In this document: piece by piece, positions 24,505 through 33,391 of the stretch
Position numbering within the stretch: the stretch's first letter is position 1
How the letters are laid out: every line of letters begins with the position of its first letter
DNA from: an uncultured Bacteroidales bacterium
GTDB taxonomy: Bacteria > Bacteroidota > Bacteroidia > Bacteroidales > F082
DNA length: 64,000 nt
Reading direction: 5' to 3'
Assembly: GCA_947307415.1 (NCBI GenBank)
Contig: CAMZJA010000006.1
Span: forward strand, 27,801-91,800
Program-made: the position numbers and the translations under genes
Notes under the pieces: generated by a model
The model's database searches: none
Seen by the model: only the letters and a program-made list of their open reading frames with translations
Told to the model about the DNA's origin: nothing

Positions 24505-26067
24505 ATGAAAATGTTGAAAAATTTCATCGTTGTTTTGGTCTTGATGGCATTGGTGCCGTCGACAGTTTTTGCTCAAAATTCGAAGAAAAAAAGATGTGAT
24601 AGCGAGGACTGTGTGTTTGAAATACTTGAAAAACTCAATTCTACAGACAAGACAGTGGTAGCGGATGCTGAGAAAACACTCGACAGTCTAGCGAATGTTG
24701 CAAAGATGACGGGTGACAGCAGATCGAAAGACGCGCTAAAGAATTCGATACTTCCTTTTGTTGAGAAGTTTAATAAGGTAGGGAGCAGAGATTTCCTGTT
24801 CTCGTTATTGCCAATGTTTTGTGACGAAAGAGATGCATGTGACATCTTTATATTTGTTGAAAATGAATCACTTGCAGATGCGGTTATAAGAACTGTGGGC
24901 GAGATCCCGGGTACGGGAACCCTTATCGAAAAATATATCGTTAAAAACCATGATGACTTGCAACACAAGGCGGCTCTGGCTTATGCTGTAGGGAAACTGG
25001 GTATGTCGAGCATGGAAAATGAGTTGATTTCTTGGCTTAAAGATGCTGATGATGCCACGAAAATAGAGGTTTATAACGCGCTTTTAGTCATCAGGACTAA
25101 TGATAATACGACGAAGATTGTTGAGAAAGGCGCAAAAAAACTGTACAAAAGCACCATTCCGTCGAGCAAGATCGCAGGAATGAGGCTGCTGACTGCCATT
25201 GAAGATGAGAAGGCTATGCCTAAACTTTATAAAGCTTTGAAAAACAATAATCAAGATGTGCGTGTCGCGGCTTTAGACCTTATGAAGCCTTTCGCAAATG
25301 ATAAAGTTTGTGCCAAAGTGGTGAAAAAATGCAAGAGAAGCGTGGCTGTCATCGATGTGATAAGCTGGCTTGGCGATATCAAAAACGACTCGCAGATTCA
25401 GTTCCTGATAAGTCAGTTGTCGTCGGAGAATCCGCAGGTGGTGGAGGCTACAATACGTGCCATCTTCAAGATTGACAACGCTGATGGCATCAATGCAGTG
25501 AAGCCGATGTTTGGCGGTGATTATCAAGAGGTTATCAAAGAATCAATGATAACTTATGAAGGCGATTACCGCGCGGTGTTAAACGATGTGATTAGAACTG
25601 GAGATAACAGGCAGAAACTGGCTGCATTGCAGATAGTTGAAAGTCGTCCGGATTTCGGATTGTGTGTGCGTGTAAGAGAGCTGTTGAATAGTGATAATCA
25701 AAAAGTTAGAGATAAAGCATATAATGTGCTGAAATATGTTGTCACTATGTCGAATGCCGATGTTTTGAGCGCATTGCTTGAGAACTGCGACGAGAAATAT
25801 GTTGAACAGGTGCAGCTTGCGATCAGAAATGCGATGAAAACCGCCACCGTTGAGAACAAAGACCTTTTCGCCTCGACGCTGAAGCATGTGAAACCGAATA
25901 TCATGCCTCGTTTCTATAATGTTTTCGCTTATTTCGGAACAGAGATGTGCGTGAATAAACTTATCGACGCTTATAAAAACGGAGATTATAAATTTGAGGC
26001 AAGAGAGGCGTTGCTTCTCGTTGAAAATGAGCAGTTTTCTGATAAAATCAAAGAGGCTTTAAAATAA
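24505..26067 (+). CDS. Exported HEAT-repeat protein
   Basis: 520 residues from the ATG at 24505 (a second ATG at 24511 is equally good); the frame is open upstream but only from a TTG. Signal peptide about 1-25, cut after TVFAQ. The rest is alpha-helical with repeated two-helix units such as ALAYAVGKLG, AGMRLLTAIEDEKAMPKLYKAL, VRVAALDLMKPFA and VVEATIRAIFKID, typical of HEAT/PBS-lyase repeats that make a curved binding scaffold. No enzyme motif. It heads an operon with a thioredoxin-like protein (12-bp gap) and a GH3/beta-lactamase protein. A TATATTTG box at 24419-24426 may be its -7 element. Confidence 0.85.
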   Translation: MKMLKNFIVVLVLMALVPSTVFAQNSKKKRCDSEDCVFEILEKLNSTDKTVVADAEKTLDSLANVAKMTGDSRSKDALKNSILPFVEKFNKVGSRDFLFSLLPMFCDERDACDIFIFVENESLADAVIRTVGEIPGTGTLIEKYIVKNHDDLQHKAALAYAVGKLGMSSMENELISWLKDADDATKIEVYNALLVIRTNDNTTKIVEKGAKKLYKSTIPSSKIAGMRLLTAIEDEKAMPKLYKALKNNNQDVRVAALDLMKPFANDKVCAKVVKKCKRSVAVIDVISWLGDIKNDSQIQFLISQLSSENPQVVEATIRAIFKIDNADGINAVKPMFGGDYQEVIKESMITYEGDYRAVLNDVIRTGDNRQKLAALQIVESRPDFGLCVRVRELLNSDNQKVRDKAYNVLKYVVTMSNADVLSALLENCDEKYVEQVQLAIRNAMKTATVENKDLFASTLKHVKPNIMPRFYNVFAYFGTEMCVNKLIDAYKNGDYKFEAREALLLVENEQFSDKIKEALK

Positions 26068-26079
26068 AGAATTATTGCC

Positions 26080-26898
26080 ATGTGTAAAGTTAAATTGTTG
26101 ATAGTCATAGTGTTGATGTCTGTGTTCTGCTCAATGAGCGGTCAGACAAATGGCTCTATGCTCGATAATATTGACTTTAACGACAATAGTTTGATAGGTA
26201 CCGATTATCTTAAGAATGCGCTTGTCGATTACATCACTTTGGTGGAGAATAACACCCAGATTCAGACCAAACAGGTGTATGCTTTGATTTTGGCGACTGA
26301 CAATATTTTGAGTCGCTGTGTGAGTTCGTATCCAATGTATAGATTTGTGTATCAATATCTTATATATGGATTTTCGGAGATGGGCGCCAATGCGGTGGTC
26401 GATTATATGGTTGGTTTGCCGTATCTCGAGTATCTCAATGCCGATGCAGGTCAGAGAAATGAGATGTTGCGCATCGCGGAAGCTTACCGTAGAGTGAAGA
26501 TAGGTTCTAAAGCGCCTGATATTCAATCTGTTACGATAAATGGACAAGACTTTGATTTGTATGATGACGATGCCGATTACACAGTTGTACTGTTCTGGTC
26601 GTATTCTTGTTCGCACTGCAGAGATTTGATAAAGACTTTTCGATATTTTGTGAGGAAATTTGACAATGTTACGCTTGTGACTGTCAATGTTTCGGGTGAT
26701 TTGAAGCAAGTGAAGCGACTGTTGAGACGTTCTCGTCTTACAAAGCAAATCAACATCTGCGATGGCGATGGATGGGAGTCGAAAATTGTGGATGATTACG
26801 CCATTGATATGACACCGTCGATAATTTTGCTTGACAAGAAAAAGACTATTATTGCTAAACCATTGAGTATTAAAGAGATAGTAAGCTATATAAAATGA
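26080..26898 (+). CDS. Exported thioredoxin-like (TlpA-type) protein
   Basis: 272 residues with a Sec signal (about 1-21). The first part (22-140) is a helical domain of unknown type. The second is a thioredoxin fold entered through IGSKAPDIQSVTINGQDFDL, with the active site YSCSHCRD (CxxC) and the cis-proline region DMTPSIILLD. A periplasmic thiol-disulfide role is expected. Its stop overlaps the start of the GH3/beta-lactamase gene by 4 bp, so the two proteins are probably made together. Confidence 0.85.
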   Translation: MCKVKLLIVIVLMSVFCSMSGQTNGSMLDNIDFNDNSLIGTDYLKNALVDYITLVENNTQIQTKQVYALILATDNILSRCVSSYPMYRFVYQYLIYGFSEMGANAVVDYMVGLPYLEYLNADAGQRNEMLRIAEAYRRVKIGSKAPDIQSVTINGQDFDLYDDDADYTVVLFWSYSCSHCRDLIKTFRYFVRKFDNVTLVTVNVSGDLKQVKRLLRRSRLTKQINICDGDGWESKIVDDYAIDMTPSIILLDKKKTIIAKPLSIKEIVSYIK

Positions 26899-29777
26899 TG
26901 AAAAAATTATATTTTTCGATTGTTGTTTTGTTGATTTGTTTTGTGGTCAAGGCTCAGACCGATGAGGATCGTTGGGTTGACTCTGTTTACAATTCGTTGA
27001 CGATGGAGCAGCGCGTTGGTCAGCTTATCAATGTGAGGGCTAACTTGCCAAATAAGGCGTATTTTGTTGAGGTTCAAGAACTTATCGAGAGATATAACAT
27101 CGGTGGTGTGACGTTTTTCCGCACTGACGCTGAGCCGTTGTTGAAGCAGGTGAACCAGTGGCAGTCGATGGCGCAGACGCCATTGATGGTTGGTATTGAC
27201 GGCGAGTGGGGCTTGGGAATGCGTCTCAACGACGGTATCTCATATCCTTATCAGATGACGCTTGGAGCCATTCAGAATCAACAACTTATAGGCGAGATGG
27301 GCGCGCAGATCGCGGAACAATGCCGACGTATTGGAATAAATGTTGATTTCGCGCCGGACATCGACGTTAACGACGAGCCGAAAAACCCTGTCATCGGGAT
27401 GCGCAGCTTCGGCGAGAACCCGAAGGCGGTGGCTGAGCATGGAGCCCAGTATGCACTTGGACTTCAGAATAACGGCGTGCTCCCGACGATGAAGCATTTC
27501 CCGGGTCATGGCGACACGAAAAACGACTCGCATGAGACACTGCCAAAGGTGGATAAGAAGCTGAAGGAGCTTAAGAAAACTGAGTTTTACCCATTTGAAT
27601 ATCTTATAAATAAAGGTGTCGCCGGCGCTATGGTCGGGCATCTTTACATGCCGGCGATTGAACCGGTGAAAAACCTCTCGTCGTCGATTTCGAAGAACGT
27701 GGTGACAGGATTGTTGAAGACTGAGATGGGCTTCGACGGCATCATTTTCAGCGATGCGATGGAGATGAAAGGCGCCTATCAGGGAATACATCCTGATGAT
27801 GTGGGGCTGAGTGCGCTTATGGCTGGCGTGGATGTGATTTTGATGCCGATAAATCCGGAAAAGACCATTCAAAAGATTGTAAATCAATTAGATAGTGAGG
27901 AGGTGGCGAATAGGGTGGAGGAGAGCTGCAAGAAAGTTTTGAGATATAAATATCGTCTCGGAATAGCGAAATACCAGCCGCAGCAGGAGGCGTCGGTCGA
28001 CAATTATTTGCATCAGGCGAAGTATTATAACTTGAGGCAAAGGCTTTATAATGAAGCGGTTACGATGCTGAGAAACAACAAAGAGGTGCTGCCGTTGACG
28101 AAAGACGAGAAAATAGCTGTGGTGACGTTCGGAACGACCGATAATGTTGCGAAACGGCTTGCTGGTGAAGGCTATGACGTGGAGTCGTTTATAGTCGACA
28201 AAAATGTCTCACAGTCGGCTAAGGCAAAGATTATCAATGATTTGAAGAAGTATAAACTTGTCGTAGTCAATATCCAAAACACTTCGATTTATGCTACTCG
28301 AAATTTCGGAATAACGGAAGAAACCGTTGATTTTGTCAAGACTTTAAGCAAAAACAGCAATATCGTTTTCAACCTGTTCGCTTGTCCGTATGCTTTGAAC
28401 AAATTTGATTTCAAGAAGTCGCCATTGGCCATCATTATAGGTTACGAAGACACGCAATGCGCAGTAAATGCTGTTGTTGACGTGATGGCTGGCAATATTA
28501 ACCCAATAGGTAAACTGCCTGTCACGATAAGCAGGAAATACAAGATGGGCGACGGCTTGAGTTTTGAGGGCATGCTGACGCCTGAGAGTTTATCGGTGGA
28601 ACTTCTTGAAAATAAATACATTAGCAAAATCGACTCGATTGCGTTGAATGGCATAGAAATTGGGGCGTATCCAGGATGTCAGATCTTGGCGATGAAAGAC
28701 GGGAAAATCATCTACGACAAGTGTTTCGGACATTTCACTTACGACGGCGACCACGAGGTGCAGCCCGACGATGTGTATGATATCGCCTCACTGACTAAGG
28801 TCTTTGCCACCACTTTTGCCATCATGAAGCTCTACGACGAGGGCAAAATCAGTCTGGAAAGCAAACTCGGCGACTATTTTCCATATCTGAAAAACACCGA
28901 TAAGGCAGATGTGAAACTGATTGAGATTATGACCCATCAGGCAGGGCTAACCGCTTGGATACCAATATATAAGAACACAGTGAAAAACGGTAAGCCGGAT
29001 TCTGATTTTTATAGGAAAAACATTGACGAAGACCATACCGTTCGTGTGGCGAAGGACATGTACATCTCGCAGGAATATAAGTTTGACATTGTCGAAACGG
29101 TAATTGAGTCGGAGACTTGTGAGAAGAAGTACAAATACAGCGATTTGGGCTTTTATTTCCTGCCGAAGATTGTCGAGATGGTGACGAATATGCCGTTTGA
29201 GAGATATCTCGAGGAAAATTTCTATAAGCCTCTGAATCTCAATCATATTTATTATAAGCCATTGAAACACATTGCTTTAGATAAGATTGCGCCAACGGAA
29301 TATGATACTTGTTTCAGAATGCAGCTTCTGCATGGCGATGTTCACGATCAGGCTGCGGCATTGATGGGCGGCGTTGCGGGTCATGCCGGACTTTTTGCCG
29401 ACGCGCGCGACCTCGCCGTGATGATGCAACTGCTTCTGGATGAGGGATATGCCAACAACAGGCAGTTTTTGTCGAGTTACACGATCAAGAAATTCACTTC
29501 GGCACCTTTCAAAGACAATATGAACCGTCGTGGCATTGGGTTCGACAAGCCTGAGGTTGACCCGACGGTGCCTTATTACACGCCTGCGAAACAATCGTCG
29601 ATGCGGAGCTTCGGACATACAGGATTTACTGGCACTTTCGCATGGGCTGACCCTGAAAACGGCCTCATCGTCATCTTCCTGTCGAACCGAGTGTATCCTG
29701 ATGCCAATAACAATAAACTTTCGCAAAACGACATCAGAACGAAGATACATGAATTGTTTTACGATGCAGTGAAATAG
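26895..29777 (+). CDS. GH3 beta-N-acetylglucosaminidase fused to a class C beta-lactamase-type serine hydrolase
   Basis: 960 residues with a signal peptide (about 1-20). Residues 25 to about 370 are GH3 (KHFPGHGDTKNDSHETLP with the NagZ-type His/Asp, and the nucleophile Asp in GIIFSDAMEMKGA). About 390-560 is the GH3 C-terminal domain. From about 590 comes a beta-lactamase/transpeptidase-like domain: S632-x-x-K635 (ASLTK), a YSD triad (YKYSDLGF) and an HTG motif near the end (SFGHTGFTG). The pairing is well known in Bacteroidota and suggests an envelope peptidoglycan-recycling hydrolase with an esterase or peptidase partner. Third gene of the HEAT-thioredoxin operon. Confidence 0.93.
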   Translation: MMKKLYFSIVVLLICFVVKAQTDEDRWVDSVYNSLTMEQRVGQLINVRANLPNKAYFVEVQELIERYNIGGVTFFRTDAEPLLKQVNQWQSMAQTPLMVGIDGEWGLGMRLNDGISYPYQMTLGAIQNQQLIGEMGAQIAEQCRRIGINVDFAPDIDVNDEPKNPVIGMRSFGENPKAVAEHGAQYALGLQNNGVLPTMKHFPGHGDTKNDSHETLPKVDKKLKELKKTEFYPFEYLINKGVAGAMVGHLYMPAIEPVKNLSSSISKNVVTGLLKTEMGFDGIIFSDAMEMKGAYQGIHPDDVGLSALMAGVDVILMPINPEKTIQKIVNQLDSEEVANRVEESCKKVLRYKYRLGIAKYQPQQEASVDNYLHQAKYYNLRQRLYNEAVTMLRNNKEVLPLTKDEKIAVVTFGTTDNVAKRLAGEGYDVESFIVDKNVSQSAKAKIINDLKKYKLVVVNIQNTSIYATRNFGITEETVDFVKTLSKNSNIVFNLFACPYALNKFDFKKSPLAIIIGYEDTQCAVNAVVDVMAGNINPIGKLPVTISRKYKMGDGLSFEGMLTPESLSVELLENKYISKIDSIALNGIEIGAYPGCQILAMKDGKIIYDKCFGHFTYDGDHEVQPDDVYDIASLTKVFATTFAIMKLYDEGKISLESKLGDYFPYLKNTDKADVKLIEIMTHQAGLTAWIPIYKNTVKNGKPDSDFYRKNIDEDHTVRVAKDMYISQEYKFDIVETVIESETCEKKYKYSDLGFYFLPKIVEMVTNMPFERYLEENFYKPLNLNHIYYKPLKHIALDKIAPTEYDTCFRMQLLHGDVHDQAAALMGGVAGHAGLFADARDLAVMMQLLLDEGYANNRQFLSSYTIKKFTSAPFKDNMNRRGIGFDKPEVDPTVPYYTPAKQSSMRSFGHTGFTGTFAWADPENGLIVIFLSNRVYPDANNNKLSQNDIRTKIHELFYDAVK

Positions 29778-29804
29778 TTTAGAGTGTAGAGTGTAGAGTT
29801 TAGA
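29777..29804 (+). repeat. Tandem heptamers GTTTAGA/GTGTAGA
   Basis: Four 7-bp units between the GH3 gene and the MurL-like gene. The same units in opposite orientation occur at 60464-60484, and other period-7 arrays at 36252, 36369 and 46496. Confidence 0.8.
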
Positions 29805-29841
29805 GTAGTTTTGAAGTTTATAGAGGAAAGTATTAAGTTTT

Positions 29842-29874
29842 TTGGCGAGAATAAAGATATTTTATTTAATTTTG
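29842..29874 (+). promoter_or_regulatory. Possible promoter of the murL/murD pair
   Basis: TTG at 29842-29844 and TAATTTTG at 29867-29874; the 22-bp spacer is slightly long. The ATG at 29892 is 18 bp downstream. Confidence 0.5.
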
Positions 29875-29891
29875 TAAGTCATTAAAAAACT

Positions 29892-31250
29892 ATGTCAAAT
29901 CAGGCGAAATATGATTCTCTGAGAGAGAAATTTGATTCTTTCATCTTCCAGGATTTCCATTATTCTTTGGAAAACGGGGACTTTTTTGCCAGTTTTGACT
30001 TTGTTTTATCCCCAGAAATCACCTTTCATCCTTGTTTCCGCATACCTGCTCGCAGTTTTTATCACTGGGATTCGATTCCAAAACCTCTTCTCGACAACCT
30101 TATCTTCCACATCGGCATGATCGAGCTGATCAGCTATTGGAAAATCGCTTGTCCGAAAAAGGTGATAATTAAGCCTTTTGCACTTGATGAGGAACAGATT
30201 CGTTGGTGGAAGAAGTTGTATTTAAATGGGTTAGGGGAGTTTTTCTATGTGAATGGAATTAAAACAAGTCTGGATGATTTTATGGTTATCGTTCATGACG
30301 ACGATGTTCCTCGCTGCGCTCGGAATGACAGCGCTTTCAAACTGACGGAACAGACATTGATTCCAGTTGGCGGAGGCAAAGATTCGGTCGTCACTTTGGA
30401 GATGTTGAAGAATCGTGTTCCAGCTATACCATTGATTATCAATCCTCGAGGAGCCACGAAAGAGTGTGTGGCGGCGGCCGGGTTTACAGAGGAACAGACA
30501 GCCATCATCAAACGCACCCTCGACCCGACGATGTTGAAAATGAATGCTGAAGGCTATCTCAATGGACACACTCCGTTCTCGGCGATGCTCGCGTTTTACA
30601 CCATCTTGATAGGTTTTGCGACGAAATCGAAGTATATCGCGTTGTCGAACGAGTCGTCGGCCAACGAGCCTACCGTTCCTGACACAGAAATCAACCACCA
30701 GTACAGCAAGTCGGTGGCTTTTGAGAACGACTTCCGTCATTATGTGGCGAAGTATATCAATGCTGATATTCAATACTTTAGCTTCTTGCGACCGTTGAAC
30801 GAGCTGCAGATTGCCAAGCTGTTCAGTCGCGCCAAGGAGTACCGTAAAGTTTTTAAGAGTTGCAATGCCGGTTCGAAGACCGACTCGTGGTGCGGAAAGT
30901 GTCCGAAATGTTTGTTCACGTGGCTGGCGTTGTCGCCTTTCATCTCAAGACCGGAATTGACCGATATATTTGGCAAAGACTTATTGAGTGACAACAACTT
31001 ACGTCCGATTTTAGACCAACTTGACGGTTCCGTCGAGGTGAAACCGTTTGAGTGCGTCGGCACGGTGGGCGAGGTGAGAGCCTGCGTCAACAAAATACTG
31101 CAAACCGATGATAGTCTGGAGGATACGATACTAGAAGACGTCGCGCAAACCGACGACATGACCGTTGAGGATTACGTGGCGCAGTTCGACGACGGCAACA
31201 ACCTGCCTGAATTGTTCAAAAACATCTTAAAGGAGGGTTTGAATGCTTAG
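29892..31250 (+). CDS. murL: MurL-like UDP-MurNAc-L-Ala-L-Glu epimerase
   Basis: 452 residues, cytoplasmic. The PP-loop GGGKDS at 160-165 marks an ATP-pyrophosphatase fold. SNESSANEP and a cysteine cluster (CGKCPKCLFTW) follow, as I recall from MurL, described in Xanthomonas, which epimerises the terminal L-Glu of UDP-MurNAc-L-Ala-L-Glu. Its stop overlaps a MurD-type ligase by 8 bp, the partner expected for that route. Residues about 139-148 (VPRCARNDSA) come from a dispersed DNA repeat inserted in frame just before the PP-loop. Other PP-loop enzymes (QueC- or tRNA-modifying type) are less likely given the neighbour. Confidence 0.72.
   Translation: MSNQAKYDSLREKFDSFIFQDFHYSLENGDFFASFDFVLSPEITFHPCFRIPARSFYHWDSIPKPLLDNLIFHIGMIELISYWKIACPKKVIIKPFALDEEQIRWWKKLYLNGLGEFFYVNGIKTSLDDFMVIVHDDDVPRCARNDSAFKLTEQTLIPVGGGKDSVVTLEMLKNRVPAIPLIINPRGATKECVAAAGFTEEQTAIIKRTLDPTMLKMNAEGYLNGHTPFSAMLAFYTILIGFATKSKYIALSNESSANEPTVPDTEINHQYSKSVAFENDFRHYVAKYINADIQYFSFLRPLNELQIAKLFSRAKEYRKVFKSCNAGSKTDSWCGKCPKCLFTWLALSPFISRPELTDIFGKDLLSDNNLRPILDQLDGSVEVKPFECVGTVGEVRACVNKILQTDDSLEDTILEDVAQTDDMTVEDYVAQFDDGNNLPELFKNILKEGLNA
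30306..30331 (-). repeat. CATTCCGAGCGCAGCGAGGAAC repeat inside the murL-like gene
   Basis: On the minus strand it starts CTGTCATTCCGAGC and ends GCGAGGAAC. It is a member of the family also found inside the TIGR02757 gene (43969-44000) and, as a variant, between genes at 20172. It is translated in frame as VPRCARNDS. Confidence 0.75.
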
Positions 31251-32526
31251 CGTCAACACCATATTCAAACGTCTTCGCGGCAAACGCATCCTTATCCTCG
31301 GTTTCGGACGCGAAGGTAAGTCGTCACTGGCGTTTATCAAGAAATACATGCCACACGCCGTGGTCGGTGTCGCTGATAAAAATGCTGAAGCATTGAAAGA
31401 TTTGGACACTGATGTCGCAGTTTATTCAGGCGACAACTATTTCGATGCCGTCAACGATTATGATGTTGTCCTTAAAACACCAGGTATCTCGTTGAAAGAC
31501 AAAGATGTAAACCTCTCAAAGATAACGTCGCAAACTGATTTGTTTCTTGAGGAGTTTCACAAACAAATCATCGGAGTGACTGGCACGAAAGGCAAGAGCA
31601 CCACTTCCACTTTGATTTACCATCTTCTGAAAGAGTCGGGAAAAGATGCGATTTTGGCAGGAAACATCGGCATTCCTATATTTGATGTAATTGAGCAGAT
31701 TGACAATAAATCGATAATTGTTTTCGAGCTTTCGGCTCATCAGCTGCAATTCATACATCGCAGTCCGCACATCGGCATACTGCTCAATGTTTTTGAGGAG
31801 CATCTCGATCATTTTGGCACTTTTGAAGCTTATCGCAACGCCAAGTTGAACATTATCAGGAAGATGGATGAGACAGACTGGGCTGTCACCAACGACGAGT
31901 TCTGTTACGAAGCCGATCAGATGATGGTGCGGTCGCTCAATTATCAGTATTACGATTTTAATGTCAATTGGGATGAGGTTCCTTTAAAAGGCGACCATAA
32001 CCGATTGAATGTCAAGGCGGCGCTGTGTGCTATCTACGCTTTCGGCATCCCTGTCGACGAAGTTTTGCCACATCTTTACACCTTCAAGTCGTTGGAGCAC
32101 CGACAGGAACTTGTGGGCACCTTTGGCGGCGTGACTTTTTACAACGATAGCATTTCCACTATTCCACAGGCTGCCATCGCGGCTATGCAGACCATCAAAA
32201 ATGTGACATTCCTGCTTCTTGGTGGATTCGATCGTGAAATAGACTATACACCTTTAATAGATTATCTTACAAAGCATCCTTTGCCGCACATCCTTTACAC
32301 AGGAAAGGCTGGAAATCGTATGTTCGATATGCTGCAAAATGCTGGTTATCAGGGAGATATAAAAAATTTCAAAGACCTCAACGAAGCCTTTGAAATTATT
32401 AAGAGTTTATCGAAAAACGGCGACGTGTGCCTGCTCTCGCCGGCAGCCGCCAGTTATGATCAGTACCGTAACTTCGAGGAACGAGGACGTCTCTTCAAGA
32501 GGTTGGCGACAGATTTTTCTTCTTGA
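31243..32526 (+). CDS. murD: UDP-N-acetylmuramoyl-L-alanine--glutamate ligase (MurD/MurD2-like)
   Basis: 427 residues. Rossmann start ILILGFGREGKSS, ATP loop GVTGTKGKSTT, then NVFEEHLDHFGTFEAYRNAK, HRQELVG and the C-terminal SPAAASYDQYRNFEERG. In E. coli MurD the D-Glu pocket uses Lys and Thr of NDSKATN and a Lys in the following LLLGGxxK loop; here these read NDSISTIP and LLLGGFDR, so both lysines are replaced. With a MurL-like gene overlapping upstream this fits MurD2, which adds L-Glu instead of D-Glu. The acceptor preference is inference. The 3' end overlaps the convergent lipoprotein gene by 67 bp. Confidence 0.87.
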   Translation: MLSVNTIFKRLRGKRILILGFGREGKSSLAFIKKYMPHAVVGVADKNAEALKDLDTDVAVYSGDNYFDAVNDYDVVLKTPGISLKDKDVNLSKITSQTDLFLEEFHKQIIGVTGTKGKSTTSTLIYHLLKESGKDAILAGNIGIPIFDVIEQIDNKSIIVFELSAHQLQFIHRSPHIGILLNVFEEHLDHFGTFEAYRNAKLNIIRKMDETDWAVTNDEFCYEADQMMVRSLNYQYYDFNVNWDEVPLKGDHNRLNVKAALCAIYAFGIPVDEVLPHLYTFKSLEHRQELVGTFGGVTFYNDSISTIPQAAIAAMQTIKNVTFLLLGGFDREIDYTPLIDYLTKHPLPHILYTGKAGNRMFDMLQNAGYQGDIKNFKDLNEAFEIIKSLSKNGDVCLLSPAAASYDQYRNFEERGRLFKRLATDFSS

Positions 32527-33284
32527 ATATCCTGAATGTAGAACAAGCAGGACTCGATCCATTGATTATGTGTCGCGAATTTTCCGCAAACCAAATCATT
32601 GTCGAAATTGCTTCTGTAAATAAACAAAGTGTCACCATAGGTGGCAAATATTATTGAATCAGTTAAAACTGCTTCCAAAGTGAAGTTGTCTTTAAGATAA
32701 ACAGAATCCAATAAATATTTGCAGGTTTTGCTGATATAAACATCTGCTTCAAAATAAGATTTCTTGTTATTATCAATATCGAAGAAAAAGTCCATTTCGC
32801 CGCAAGCCCATGAATATCCGTGCTTGGCAGTATATTGGTAAACCAAAACGGTGTCGCTGAGATAAGCCGATTGGTAAGGACTTCCGTAGAGCGATTTGAT
32901 TTTGCTTGTGTTGCATCCGAAGTCGAAGGTTGGCTCCCTGAAAAGAGAGACATCAACTCTCACGGTCAAATTTTCATAACCGTTGTCTATCTTCACTTTA
33001 GCACTTCCGACATTTTTGCCATGCAGATAGCCGTCGCTTGAAACCTTAATAATATTAATGCTATCCGGATTTATAGCAGAATAAGTGATGCTGTAGTCAG
33101 AGGTGACTTCTATCTGGTGATCGAAATAATGTGCCGGAACATTTGGAATATGCTCAGGACCTGATAATGTCATCGAGATAGGGTTGGAGTCGGTATAATT
33201 CAAAGATGTCGATTTGCTTTCTTTTTTCTTGCAACAGGTGAATAAAACACCGAAAATCATTATAAAAAATAATACCTTTTTCAT
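32460..33284 (-). CDS. Lipoprotein of unknown function
   Basis: 274 residues with a lipoprotein signal (MKKVLFFIMIFGVLFTCC, then KKK). Residues about 45-115 look like an Ig-like (BIG2-type) beta domain (ITYSAINPDSINIIKVSSDGYLHGKNVGSAKVKI). The rest is beta-rich and unassigned. The last 22 codons lie antisense to the 3' end of murD; the basic tail KRRPRSSKLRY comes entirely from that overlap, so the ancestral stop may have been lost. No terminator separates the two convergent genes. Confidence 0.75.
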   Translation of the reverse strand: MKKVLFFIMIFGVLFTCCKKKESKSTSLNYTDSNPISMTLSGPEHIPNVPAHYFDHQIEVTSDYSITYSAINPDSINIIKVSSDGYLHGKNVGSAKVKIDNGYENLTVRVDVSLFREPTFDFGCNTSKIKSLYGSPYQSAYLSDTVLVYQYTAKHGYSWACGEMDFFFDIDNNKKSYFEADVYISKTCKYLLDSVYLKDNFTLEAVLTDSIIFATYGDTLFIYRSNFDNDLVCGKFATHNQWIESCLFYIQDIQEEKSVANLLKRRPRSSKLRY

Positions 33285-33391
33285 ATTTCTAAATTTTATG
33301 ATGCAAAATTATAAAAATCTTTCGGAAGATTGAAGAAAAAAAATTAAATTTGCACGTTTTTAAGATTAATAACAAATCAAAATATAATTCT

